A stretch of DNA of 64,000 nt, from the NCBI RefSeq assembly GCF_025562715.2, contig NZ_JAPFCC010000001.1, forward strand, positions 2,188,501 through 2,252,500, in the 5' to 3' direction. Made by a program: the position numbers and the translations under genes. This DNA is from Endozoicomonas gorgoniicola. GTDB lineage: Bacteria > Pseudomonadota > Gammaproteobacteria > Pseudomonadales > Endozoicomonadaceae. Positions 35,157 to 42,836 of this stretch are shown here, in pieces (position 1 is the first letter of the stretch; each line of letters starts with the position of its first letter). The notes under the pieces were generated by a model that saw nothing but the letters and a program-made list of their open reading frames with translations, ran no database searches and was not told where the DNA came from.

Positions 35157-35525
35157 TCAGCCTTTCCATGTTCTTGTCACTTTCTCCAGCCCCCGGCTGG
35201 CAATGTATCCGCCAATGCCCAACTGAATAATGCTGAACAGTTTCAGCTCCACCACTTCCGATAGATTGGGAGCTGACCAACCCAACCAACGACATACAAC
35301 CAGAGCCGTGAACACCAGCATCACAATAGGCCGCCAGCTTCTTTGCAGCCAGCCTTCACCCTGCGCTTCAGCCTTGATCACTCCGGCTTGTTGAGTCAGT
35401 TCATCCAGCTCACCATTAATCAGCATTTCAGCCAGAACCACTTTCACCTGATCACGGTTCTCTGCATCAGGAAAGAGCTTGTCGATGACCTTCCCCACCA
35501 GTGGGATAGCGGCAACCAGGCTCAC
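35157..35525 (-). CDS. Phage holin-like membrane protein (3TM type)
   Basis: A 122-residue protein. An N-terminal amphipathic part (AAIPLVGKVIDKLFPDAENR) precedes RSWRPIVMLVFTALVVCRWL (membrane helix) and a second hydrophobic helix near LFSIIQLGIGGYIASRG, with the basic tail EKVTRTWKG. The WRPI..L pattern is typical of the 3TM holin family. Holins make membrane holes that let the endolysin reach the wall. It overlaps the amidase gene by 4 bases, as in a lysis cassette. Confidence 0.75.
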   Translation of the reverse strand: MSLVAAIPLVGKVIDKLFPDAENRDQVKVVLAEMLINGELDELTQQAGVIKAEAQGEGWLQRSWRPIVMLVFTALVVCRWLGWSAPNLSEVVELKLFSIIQLGIGGYIASRGLEKVTRTWKG

Positions 35526-35965
35526 TGTTTTTCTCCCAGCAGTCCTTCAGCAATCAGCCAACGGTGAACATCAAAGTTCGGACAGGCTTTGACCTTACTC
35601 AGGTGGTAATGACCATGGACAATGGCTTCTGGATACAAAGCCTGATGACCGGCAACGAGCAGCTTCAGCATCCGCTTCTGCAAAGGTGTGAAGTTGTCTT
35701 CAGACTGATTGTTGTCATCAAGCCCACCCACCAGACAAATACTCACGCTTTCATGATTGTGGCTTTTTGCGTGTGCGCCCCAGTCGTCTACTGGCCTGCC
35801 CTGTTTCACCGAGCCATCCCGCTCAATCACCCAGTGATAACCAATATCAAAAAAGGCACGTTCCATGGTGTGCCAGCGTTTGATGTCGTCAAACGTGACG
35901 TTCTGATTGGCCCGGGTAGCCGAGCAATGAATAACGATGTAATTGGTTTCGGTACGCTTACCCAT
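35522..35965 (-). CDS. Phage endolysin, N-acetylmuramoyl-L-alanine amidase
   Basis: A 147-residue amidase_2 protein related to T7 lysozyme. The zinc ligands can be placed at His in YIVIHCSAT, His in VHGHYHLSKVKACPNF and the Cys of the same segment. GYHWVIERDGSVKQGRP is the usual core. It would cut the bond between MurNAc and the stem peptide. No signal peptide is visible, so export would need the holin next door. It is intact. Confidence 0.88.
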   Translation of the reverse strand: MGKRTETNYIVIHCSATRANQNVTFDDIKRWHTMERAFFDIGYHWVIERDGSVKQGRPVDDWGAHAKSHNHESVSICLVGGLDDNNQSEDNFTPLQKRMLKLLVAGHQALYPEAIVHGHYHLSKVKACPNFDVHRWLIAEGLLGEKQ

Positions 35966-35968
35966 TGC

Positions 35969-36244
35969 TCACCCCCTGATAAAGTAAGACAGCAGCCCGA
36001 TACTGGCTGTTAAAACAATCCAGCCGAACCGCTCGATGTAGTTGAGCATCACGCCCCGGCGACTGGCCTGAAATTCAAGCACTCTGATGCGTTTTTCCTG
36101 AGCGTCCAGCCGTTCATCCTGACGACTGAGGCTGGAAGTCTGATGGGTAATGCGCTCTTCAATCATCGCCAGCCTGGACACCGCATCGCTGAGTTTGTCG
36201 AGCTTTGAATCAATCTGATCCAGTCGCCGGGAGAGTTCGTCCAT
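35969..36244 (-). CDS. Small coiled-coil membrane protein in the lysis cassette
   Basis: About 91 residues from the ATG at 36244 (MDELSRRLDQIDSKLDKLSD). A coiled coil covers residues 1-65, then one membrane helix (FGWIVLTASIGLLSYFI) and a short tail. Such coiled-coil plus single-TM proteins often sit beside phage lysis genes and may be an accessory holin or antiholin; that is inference. The gene overlaps the methyltransferase stop and ends 3 bases before the amidase start. Confidence 0.55.
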   Translation of the reverse strand: MDELSRRLDQIDSKLDKLSDAVSRLAMIEERITHQTSSLSRQDERLDAQEKRIRVLEFQASRRGVMLNYIERFGWIVLTASIGLLSYFIRG

Positions 36245-37487
36245 GCCGTTGTTCCCTAATTTGATCAAAGGTCAGTTTGTTTTCTTCGAGATAAGCCTCT
36301 TTGCCGGTGTAGTCCTCCCAGCGACGTACAATCACATCAACGTACTTCGGGTCCAGTTCAGTGAGCCGGGCACTGCGGTGGTTTTTTTCGCAGGCGATCA
36401 GGGTTGAACCAGACCCACCAAACAGGTCCAGCACAATATCCCGACTCTTGGACGAGTTACGTACGGCCCGTTCAACCAGCTCGACGGGCTTCATGGTGGG
36501 ATGGAGGTCATTCTTCGCCGGTTTGCTGTAAAACCACACGTCGCCCTGATCCCGGGCACCACACCAAAAGTGCTGCGAGCCTTCCTTCCAACCGTAGAGA
36601 ATGGGCTCGTACTGTCGCTGATAATCAGCACGTCCCAGAGTGAAGGTGTTTTTTACCCAGATGATAAACGTGGACCACTTGCCACCGGCTTCCCGAAAGG
36701 CTTTCTGCAAAGTATCCAGTTCCGACGACGACATGCAGACGTAAATCGCTCCTTTGCAAACACCCAGCATGTTCGTCATGGCTGCCAGCAGGAAGGTATA
36801 AAACTCTGAACCCAGATTGTCGTTTTTGATGCGACGGTCTTTCTTCGCTTTGCCGTTTTTCTCAGGGTTGGCGTAGTCCACGTTGTAGGGAGGATCGGTG
36901 AACACCATGTCCGCCAGCTGCCCGTCCATGAGTTTTTCAACATCGCCTGGTTCGGTGGCGCTGCCACACAACACCCGGTGCTCTCCCAAAATCCATAAAT
37001 CCCCCGGCTGGCTGACCGGCTGCTCTTCAGGCTCCGGGACATCATCGTCTTCGGTCTGACCTTCCGGCTCATCCGTGAGCAGAAATCCCTCTAACTCCTC
37101 GTCGGAAAACCCCATCAGATCCAGATCAAAATCCAGTTCATCCAGCTCCGCCAGTTCCAGTTTCAGCAGCTCTTCGTCCCAGCCGGAGTTCGAAGTGATC
37201 TGGTTATCCGCGATCACCAGTGCCCGACGCTGGGTCTCTGTCAGATGCCCCAAAACAATCACCGGCACGGTTTCCATGCCCAGTTGCTTTGCCGCCATCA
37301 AACGACCATGCCCGGCGACGATCACATCGTCATCGCCCACCAGCACAGGATTCACAAACCCAAACTCCTCGATGGATCGGGCGATTTGGTTGACCTGCTC
37401 ATCGGAGTGAGTTCGGGCATTGTTGGCGTAGGGCGTGAGGCTGAGAACAGAGCGATGTTCGATGGTTTTAACGAGGATTTGAGCCAT
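36210..37487 (-). CDS. ParB-domain DNA methyltransferase (beta-class)
   Basis: A 425-residue fusion. Residues 1-115 are a ParB/Srx-like domain (YANNARTHSDEQVNQIARSI, VAGHGRLMAAKQLG). An acidic linker follows (about 140-165). Then comes an amino-methyltransferase with DPPYNVDYANPEKNG (catalytic motif IV) ahead of LDLFGGSGSTLIACE (AdoMet motif I), the beta-class order of N6-adenine or N4-cytosine enzymes. Prophages use such enzymes to protect their DNA or alter regulation. No partner nuclease is adjacent, so it is probably a solitary enzyme. Its target sequence cannot be read from the protein. Confidence 0.88.
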   Translation of the reverse strand: MAQILVKTIEHRSVLSLTPYANNARTHSDEQVNQIARSIEEFGFVNPVLVGDDDVIVAGHGRLMAAKQLGMETVPVIVLGHLTETQRRALVIADNQITSNSGWDEELLKLELAELDELDFDLDLMGFSDEELEGFLLTDEPEGQTEDDDVPEPEEQPVSQPGDLWILGEHRVLCGSATEPGDVEKLMDGQLADMVFTDPPYNVDYANPEKNGKAKKDRRIKNDNLGSEFYTFLLAAMTNMLGVCKGAIYVCMSSSELDTLQKAFREAGGKWSTFIIWVKNTFTLGRADYQRQYEPILYGWKEGSQHFWCGARDQGDVWFYSKPAKNDLHPTMKPVELVERAVRNSSKSRDIVLDLFGGSGSTLIACEKNHRSARLTELDPKYVDVIVRRWEDYTGKEAYLEENKLTFDQIREQRHGRTLPATGSD

Positions 37488-37511
37488 GGATCATCCTTGC
37501 AAACAGGCAAT

Positions 37512-37540
37512 AAAAAACCCCGAACCGGTGAGGTGCGGGG
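37512..37540 (-). terminator. Rho-independent terminator upstream of the methyltransferase
   Basis: On the minus strand CCCCGCACC...GGTTCGGGG is followed by TTTTTT. It lies after the regulator gene at 37675-38040 and just before the methyltransferase start. It may also act as an antitermination point for late transcription. Confidence 0.75.
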
Positions 37541-37674
37541 CTCATGTGTACTTTGCTTCGAGCTTAGCCATTACTATGCGCTAAAACCGTGATTTTGTCC
37601 CACTTTGCAAACTCGCCATTTCTACGCTTTAACGCCTGCTAATTCCTGAGTGAACGCAAATACACGCAAATACC

Positions 37675-38040
37675 TCACCGATTTAACCGCAAAATCACTT
37701 GCAGCAGCGCTTTGTGCCAGTGCCTGAACACCGTCGTCCGGGGAATGCCAGTGGCTAGTGCAATTTCCCGCCAGGGCAAACCGGAGGCTCTGAGCCAGAC
37801 GAGTTTGCGTTCCTCCTCGCTTAGCCAGCGCAACCAGCGCATACACTCCACCAAACGGTCAACAGACTCTGCGGATGGTTGAGGTCGCTTAGGTTTTATA
37901 CCGTCCGAATGGTAAACCTCCCAGCGATTCGGATTAAACTCTGGCCAGTAGGCGGAATGCCCCAGGTTGATTCCGGACGACATTCGTCGTGATGTTACCC
38001 AGGCTTCCCGGTATCGATATTTGAGCTCGTCTTCGGTCAT
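37675..38040 (-). CDS. Sigma-like HTH regulator (DUF6362-type)
   Basis: A 121-residue protein. The C-terminal part LSEEERKLVWLRASGLPWRE and IALATGIPRTTVFRHWHKAL is a clear region-4-like helix-turn-helix. The N-terminal half (YREAWVTSRRMSSGINLGHS) is specific to a phage family. Position before the methyltransferase, lysis and packaging genes suggests a control role for late genes, which is inference. A terminator follows. Confidence 0.65.
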   Translation of the reverse strand: MTEDELKYRYREAWVTSRRMSSGINLGHSAYWPEFNPNRWEVYHSDGIKPKRPQPSAESVDRLVECMRWLRWLSEEERKLVWLRASGLPWREIALATGIPRTTVFRHWHKALLQVILRLNR

Positions 38041-38090
38041 ACCATCCTCCCTGGCTGTTCTGTTTCCAGCGCTGTCTTTCCAATCTCATC

Positions 38091-38134
38091 AGTAAGGGGA
38101 ATTTCCATATTCCCCTTACTTATTTATAAGTAAG
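38091..38134. other. Two overlapping perfect hairpins
   Basis: Hairpin one is AGTAAGGGGAAT/ATTCCCCTTACT (12-bp stem, 38091-38120). Hairpin two is CTTACTTA/TAAGTAAG (8-bp stem, 38115-38134). They share CTTACT, so only one can form fully at a time. They lie 50 bases upstream of the regulator gene on the minus strand. Confidence 0.6.
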
Positions 38135-38136
38135 AG

Positions 38137-38355
38137 CTCCGGAAACCGGAAACGGCTTATTTATCAAGTAGTTACTGTTTCCAAAATGGCATCTATTTCC
38201 GGAAATCTGGAAATACGACAATAGTTGTTTTGTTTTAATAAAAAGACGTTCTATCAATGAGTTATAAAGTTTTCTTAATGCTGCCTCTATTTCCAAAAGG
38301 GTGACAGATTTCCGGAAATCGCCGGAAATCTGTTTATTCTGGAAATCTGTTTTTA
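38137..38355. repeat. Repeated TTTCCGGAAATC-type motifs next to the replication gene
   Basis: CCGGAAA occurs at about 38139, 38146, 38199, 38312 and 38323, with further half-copies (TCTGGAAAT at 38206 and 38338). Several are palindromic TTTCCGGAAA. The stretch between them is AT-rich. Short repeats plus AT-rich DNA beside a primase-helicase gene suggest a phage replication origin, which is inference. I see no credible gene in this 320-base gap. Confidence 0.6.
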
Positions 38356-38360
38356 GCGAA

Positions 38361-40466
38361 TTACACACGATCAGCACCTTCTGCAAAGGTACCTTTTCCG
38401 AGTGCAAAATCCCCTCTTGGCGAGTCAAGCCACTTATGATCTCTCGACCCCTTGGCAACCCCTTTTACAAGCCGTGGAGGTCGTTCACTAATCAGCGTCT
38501 GAATAAGGCTTTCCAGCTTATGTCGAGACAAGTGATGAAAAAGATCAGGCAGTCTGTGCCGCTGAACAAAAACACCGTTGGCACCGGTATGAGTAAATGG
38601 ATGCCCGCGACTGGCTGCCAGCCTGATAGCACCAGCCAGTGATATCAGCAGTTCATGATCTGACGACGATGCGCCTGACAACCTTCTGGTCAGGTCAACC
38701 AACAGGCCTGTCTGGTTACGCTTAAATATTCTTAATGTTCGGTCTGCTGGTCCGTTCGACTTAACAACCGCTCCCTGATAAAAGCTTCGAGGCTCTGGTA
38801 TCAGATTCAAGGTAGTGCATACCTGCTGAACTACCTGATCCTGTGCTGGCCACAAGGCATAGGCCATTCGAACCCCATCCACTAAAGCACTACTGCCCCG
38901 TATGGCATCTCGCGCTTGCTCGGCACTCTCGATAGGTTTTTGCCCGGGTGGCTTTCGCATGTGATGAACCACGATAACCGCTGCTTCTGTCTCAGAGGCC
39001 AGGTTCGCCAATAGTCCCGTCAGGTAACTGCCAACAGCAGGATCGGCATTCACATCCGCATGAACAAAGGATGATAAGGGGTCGAAGACCACCAGTTTAA
39101 GATCTTCAATGGTCTGTAGCTGTCGCACGATACGGGTAAATTCCAGAGTTGTGCACGGTCCGTCCGGTGTGTCTTTTACCATCGCAAAAGGGCCACCAGC
39201 ATTTGGCAATGGAATAATGATCAATTTTTCAGGATGGTTGAACCGATGACCGCCCGGATCAAGATTTTCCATCCGACGATGCACTTCAGCCTGATCATCT
39301 TCAGACGTAAACACAACTGCGGTGCCACGCTCGAGAACCGTGCCACCAAATATTTCAACGGCCAGGTCACGACCTCCACAGGCTACCTCCATTGCCAGTT
39401 TCAGGGTAAGCATCCCTTTGCCCGTATCCCCCATGGCCGCCAGAATGGAAACGACCCCAAGAGGAAATGATCCTTCTACTAAAAACTGTTGTTCTGGTGC
39501 TTTCCCTTTATAGCGAAGTGCAGTCCAGTCCATTAACTGCAATCCTGCTGATTTTACGGATTTGCGCTCGCAAGTAGTCAGCCATGCAGTAATATCAAAG
39601 GATTCACCCACTGCATCAGCTGCGTCCCACTTGGGCGGCTTGTCTGCAGGTGGCTTTAAGACCTCAACTGACAAAGCGTCCGTTCGCTCCAGAGCATTAG
39701 CAACACTGAAAGCATACTCAATCCCAGCCTCATCATTATCCGGCCAGATCTGAACACGCTTGCCTTTCAGTGGCGACCAATCAGTTTTATCAATAGGAGC
39801 CTTGGCTCCATTCATTGCTGTAGTTGCACAGTGTCCACTATCTATCAATGCCTGCGCAGCCTTCTCTCCCTCCACCAGCAGGACTTCATTCGCTGATTTG
39901 ATGCCTGGCTGGTTATAAAGCGGCCTTGGGTTCGGCGCTTTCATTTTCCGGGCTTTAACATCCCAGGGTCTGAACTCTTTACCATCCGGTGTGTCATAGC
40001 GGTAAACGCAAGCAATCAGGTTGCCTTCACTGTCGTGATAGTCCCACTTGCCCGTATGATGACCAAGGTCTTCATAATCATCCTGATGGCTGGCAGTAAC
40101 AGGGGGTGAGAATAAAGGCATTCCCAGCCACTCCGCCATGAAGCGGATGATTTCAGGAAAATCCTGCTGGGCATCCAGCTTCTGGTACTCAGCGGTCAGG
40201 GTGATAATATCCCCACCTTCACCGCTCTCAAAGTCATGCCAAAGCCCGACTTCGCTGCCCGAAAGCTCTACTTCCAGACTCTTGCCTTTTTTGCCCTGCA
40301 CATTGCCCAGAACAAACTTCTGACCTCTCTGCTTGCCATTGGGAAACAGCCATTGCAAATACTCGGGCAATCGTTCCTGAATACGTCGCTTGACGTCTTC
40401 AGCATCCAGCTTGTCGCCCGAGCCCTGCTCAGGCACGTCGTTAAAATCAAGCCACTTATTATTCAT
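38361..40466 (-). CDS. Phage primase-helicase with TOPRIM and RepA-like ATPase
   Basis: About 701 residues from the ATG at 40466 (MNNKWLDFNDVPEQGSGDKL). The N-terminal third is a phage primase-type module. A TOPRIM domain follows with EVLLVEGEKAAQALID and the acidic pair in VQIWPDNDEAGIEYA. The ATPase has Walker A ILAAMGDTGKGMLTLKL, Walker B LKLVVFDPLSSFVHAD and VIVVHHMRKPPG. It should prime and unwind DNA for prophage replication. A longer frame back to 40643 adds only unstructured sequence that overlaps the preceding gene. It is intact. Confidence 0.85.
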   Translation of the reverse strand: MNNKWLDFNDVPEQGSGDKLDAEDVKRRIQERLPEYLQWLFPNGKQRGQKFVLGNVQGKKGKSLEVELSGSEVGLWHDFESGEGGDIITLTAEYQKLDAQQDFPEIIRFMAEWLGMPLFSPPVTASHQDDYEDLGHHTGKWDYHDSEGNLIACVYRYDTPDGKEFRPWDVKARKMKAPNPRPLYNQPGIKSANEVLLVEGEKAAQALIDSGHCATTAMNGAKAPIDKTDWSPLKGKRVQIWPDNDEAGIEYAFSVANALERTDALSVEVLKPPADKPPKWDAADAVGESFDITAWLTTCERKSVKSAGLQLMDWTALRYKGKAPEQQFLVEGSFPLGVVSILAAMGDTGKGMLTLKLAMEVACGGRDLAVEIFGGTVLERGTAVVFTSEDDQAEVHRRMENLDPGGHRFNHPEKLIIIPLPNAGGPFAMVKDTPDGPCTTLEFTRIVRQLQTIEDLKLVVFDPLSSFVHADVNADPAVGSYLTGLLANLASETEAAVIVVHHMRKPPGQKPIESAEQARDAIRGSSALVDGVRMAYALWPAQDQVVQQVCTTLNLIPEPRSFYQGAVVKSNGPADRTLRIFKRNQTGLLVDLTRRLSGASSSDHELLISLAGAIRLAASRGHPFTHTGANGVFVQRHRLPDLFHHLSRHKLESLIQTLISERPPRLVKGVAKGSRDHKWLDSPRGDFALGKGTFAEGADRV

Positions 40467-40518
40467 CCTTACCGTCCCTGTCGGGGAAAAGCCCACCAGC
40501 CGGTGGGCTCTCCTCGCC

Positions 40519-41142
40519 TTAATCCCACTGGTTGTTGTAGCTATCCGTTGGATGCGGAGCAGAATCCTGAGGACTGTAGAGCTGCGATTGCAACTGACTG
40601 TGAGTAGGCCTGGGCTGCTGGGTTGTCTGTGGAGCCGTACCACCCTGCATCAGCTGGGCATACTGCTTATGCTCTGGCGTTATGGCCTGCTTGATAACAT
40701 TTTTAGGGTCGTCGTACTGATCCTTTTCCGTGCTGACTTTGGCCAGGAACTCAATACCATCCAGTTCTGCCAAAGACTGCAACTGACGGGCTTTGTAAGC
40801 AGGAGGACTGTTGTCGTCTGCCTTGATACCACGAGCCGACTGGAGAATACCCCGGACAAAGGAGCGCCCCATATTCTCCCACTCTGGCCCCTTGGGACTA
40901 TGCATACCGATCAGTGACCAGATCTTGCGCTTGGCGTACTGCCCTTCCAGTACTGTAAACTCGGCGCTCAAATAGACGGCACCGGTGTCGCCCTGGGTGG
41001 CATAACCTCCGGTCCAGCCCATCTCGGCATGGTCAAAACCACCGGGTTTGATGGTCATCCGGACTTTGACCAGGGTGCCTGAAGGGATCACATCGTAACT
41101 GCCATGGTCTGTGGCATCATTAAAATCATTCCAGCGAGTCAT
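40519..41142 (-). CDS. Phage single-strand-DNA-binding-like protein (DUF669-like)
   Basis: A 207-residue protein. The N-terminal 130 residues look like an OB-type fold (GTLVKVRMTIKPGGFDHAEM, AVYLSAEFTVLEGQYAKRKI). The tail is rich in Gln, Pro and Ser and ends acidic-polar, as in phage SSB-like proteins. Position between a RecA-like ATPase and the primase-helicase supports a role in replication or recombination. The ATG overlaps the ATPase gene by 4 bases. Confidence 0.65.
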   Translation of the reverse strand: MTRWNDFNDATDHGSYDVIPSGTLVKVRMTIKPGGFDHAEMGWTGGYATQGDTGAVYLSAEFTVLEGQYAKRKIWSLIGMHSPKGPEWENMGRSFVRGILQSARGIKADDNSPPAYKARQLQSLAELDGIEFLAKVSTEKDQYDDPKNVIKQAITPEHKQYAQLMQGGTAPQTTQQPRPTHSQLQSQLYSPQDSAPHPTDSYNNQWD

Positions 41143-41987
41143 TGCTGTTTCTCCATTCCATGAGATTGAGTTTCAAAGTGAACAGGCTGCCTTGATCCGG
41201 TGTGGATCTTGTTAAACAGCTGTCCAAGGTGAGGCGGTTCGAATACATCCAGTCGTCCGCTGCGATCCTTGGCTGGGTAGCCATAGGGGTTAAGGGTTTG
41301 GCAAACAAAGGTACGACGCAGGTTGCCTTCTTCATCGGGCAGGCTGGCCAGTGTAACCACCTGGTCGACAATGCCCGGTAGCTCCAGTCCTGTTTTACTG
41401 CCTTCGATCTGCAGCTGGTGAAGTTTGCGGTTAAAGTCGTCTACCCGCTCTTCCAGAATGGCGACAAACACCACATTCTTGCCTCTGGCATGCTGCAGGT
41501 GAGTCAGTGCCGCTATCATTTCCTGACCGTGCAGACCATACGCTCCGCGAGTATCAGGCTTGCCGGTTTTCTCGGAGAAAGCCTGCGGCTGGCCTTTGCA
41601 CCACTGGAAGCAAAGCCGTCCCAGCACGGTGATCGAATCAATGAAATAAGTGTCGTACTTATCCAAAGTTTTCGGATCACCGTATTTACGACAGACTGAG
41701 TCGAAATGGGCTTTGGAATAAACCTGATCATCCCGCAACGCCGGGTTAGGGCCACCCAGAAACACTGCAAAGTTCCTGAACTCTGACCAGGTAGCCGGAC
41801 GAATGGTATCGCCCTGCCAGTCCTGCACCGCCAGGTCACCGGCTTCCAGATCCACAAAAAGAGTAGAGTCCGTATTCAGGCTGTGCAGCAAGGTCGTTTT
41901 GCCTACACCGCTGTTGCCGAGCAGGACGCACTTGATACCTTTGTGTTCATTACTTCTCTGCTCTGCGTTCAAAATAGGAAGGCTCAT
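41139..41987 (-). CDS. Phage AAA/RecA-like ATPase (Sak4-type)
   Basis: About 282 residues from the start at 41987 that overlaps the stop of the gene before it. Walker A is VLLGNSGVGKTTLL, the Walker B region is YDTYFIDSITVL, and a polar motif follows at FVAILEERVDDFNR. The pattern fits the phage AAA_24 ATPases, several of which act as single-strand annealing helpers with an SSB partner. The SSB-like gene directly follows. Start choice rests on TAATG overlap coupling. Confidence 0.75.
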   Translation of the reverse strand: MSLPILNAEQRSNEHKGIKCVLLGNSGVGKTTLLHSLNTDSTLFVDLEAGDLAVQDWQGDTIRPATWSEFRNFAVFLGGPNPALRDDQVYSKAHFDSVCRKYGDPKTLDKYDTYFIDSITVLGRLCFQWCKGQPQAFSEKTGKPDTRGAYGLHGQEMIAALTHLQHARGKNVVFVAILEERVDDFNRKLHQLQIEGSKTGLELPGIVDQVVTLASLPDEEGNLRRTFVCQTLNPYGYPAKDRSGRLDVFEPPHLGQLFNKIHTGSRQPVHFETQSHGMEKQQ

Positions 41988-42463
41988 TACTTCCCCCCCT
42001 TGTGATTTGCCGATAATTGGTAACAGGGTCGCCCATGCCGAATGGACAGTGCCGGACGAAATGAGTTTTGAATCACCTCCGGCCACTCATCAAACCGGGT
42101 GTCCGGAATCGTGTATTGCACATCCATCAGGCTTTCCGGATCTTCACCCTGCTCCCGAAGCATCCGGGCAATAGCACTGAGCTTCTTCTGGTCCCAGGTG
42201 CTGGCTTTGGGAACTTCTGAGGTGACTTTGACCTGCCCGTCCTCAAACTGCACGAAGCCAAACTCCTGCTGTAGCTCTGCCCGGAGGTTGGTGGCCTTAT
42301 AGACATACTTGCAGGCAATCGCTGACTCCAGCCACTCCCTCAGAATTGTTGCCTGTTCCAGCAAAGCTTCCGCTTCATCCACCAGCTTCAAGAGCTCATC
42401 ACCCGACTTGGCAGACAGATCACTCATAGGCATGTTAATAACGGCTTCCAGATCAGGGCTCAT
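41987..42463 (-). CDS. Phage replication-module protein of unknown function
   Basis: A 158-residue protein. An N-terminal coiled coil (AKSGDELLKLVDEAEALLEQ, about residues 15-60) is followed by LRAELQQEFGFVQFEDGQVK and an amphipathic tail. I recognise no enzyme motif. It overlaps the HTH gene before it and the ATPase after it, so it belongs to the same transcript. Confidence 0.6.
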   Translation of the reverse strand: MSPDLEAVINMPMSDLSAKSGDELLKLVDEAEALLEQATILREWLESAIACKYVYKATNLRAELQQEFGFVQFEDGQVKVTSEVPKASTWDQKKLSAIARMLREQGEDPESLMDVQYTIPDTRFDEWPEVIQNSFRPALSIRHGRPCYQLSANHKGGK

Positions 42464-42684
42464 GACTCACCTCCGGCAACAGTGCTCAGCGGGCAAGAAG
42501 TCGAATGCATGGCAGTTCTGTCTTCATAGGCCTCCACATCCTGCATCATGTAAACAACACGACCACCCATTTTGTGGAACTTTGGCCCCCAGCCAATGGA
42601 ACGCCAGCGTTCCAGGGTTCGTTGAGAAATGCCCCAGCGTTTAGCCAAATTGGTTTGATTGATGCTGTTAGTCACGTTCATCAC
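42460..42684 (-). CDS. AlpA/excisionase-type HTH protein
   Basis: A 74-residue protein with a MerR-like helix-turn-helix (NLAKRWGISQRTLERWRSIG) and the wing GPKFHKMGGRVVYMMQDVEA. Small proteins of this type act as phage activators or excision factors. It leads the minus-strand replication operon. The intron stack ends 116 bases upstream (42801), so the introns lie between it and the gene pair at 48860-51050. Confidence 0.75.
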   Translation of the reverse strand: MMNVTNSINQTNLAKRWGISQRTLERWRSIGWGPKFHKMGGRVVYMMQDVEAYEDRTAMHSTSCPLSTVAGGES

Positions 42685-42836
42685 CTCCTGTGGTTTGTTG
42701 TCAGAACGTGAGTAAATTTTCGGAAATAGAATGTGAGAGCGTCACCCCCCTGAATGTGAGAGGAAATGTGAGAGCTGCTGTTTTATTGAAATATTCAGGC
42801 ATTAGGTAAGGCGGGGCTATTGCCCCGTCCTTCCCA

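Noticed and set aside
36210..37487. Complete restriction-modification system
   Set aside because: Only a methyltransferase is present; no nuclease or specificity gene is adjacent.
38120..38458. 112-codon frame overlapping the end of the primase-helicase
   Set aside because: It reads through the repeat and hairpin region and lies in another frame of a real gene.
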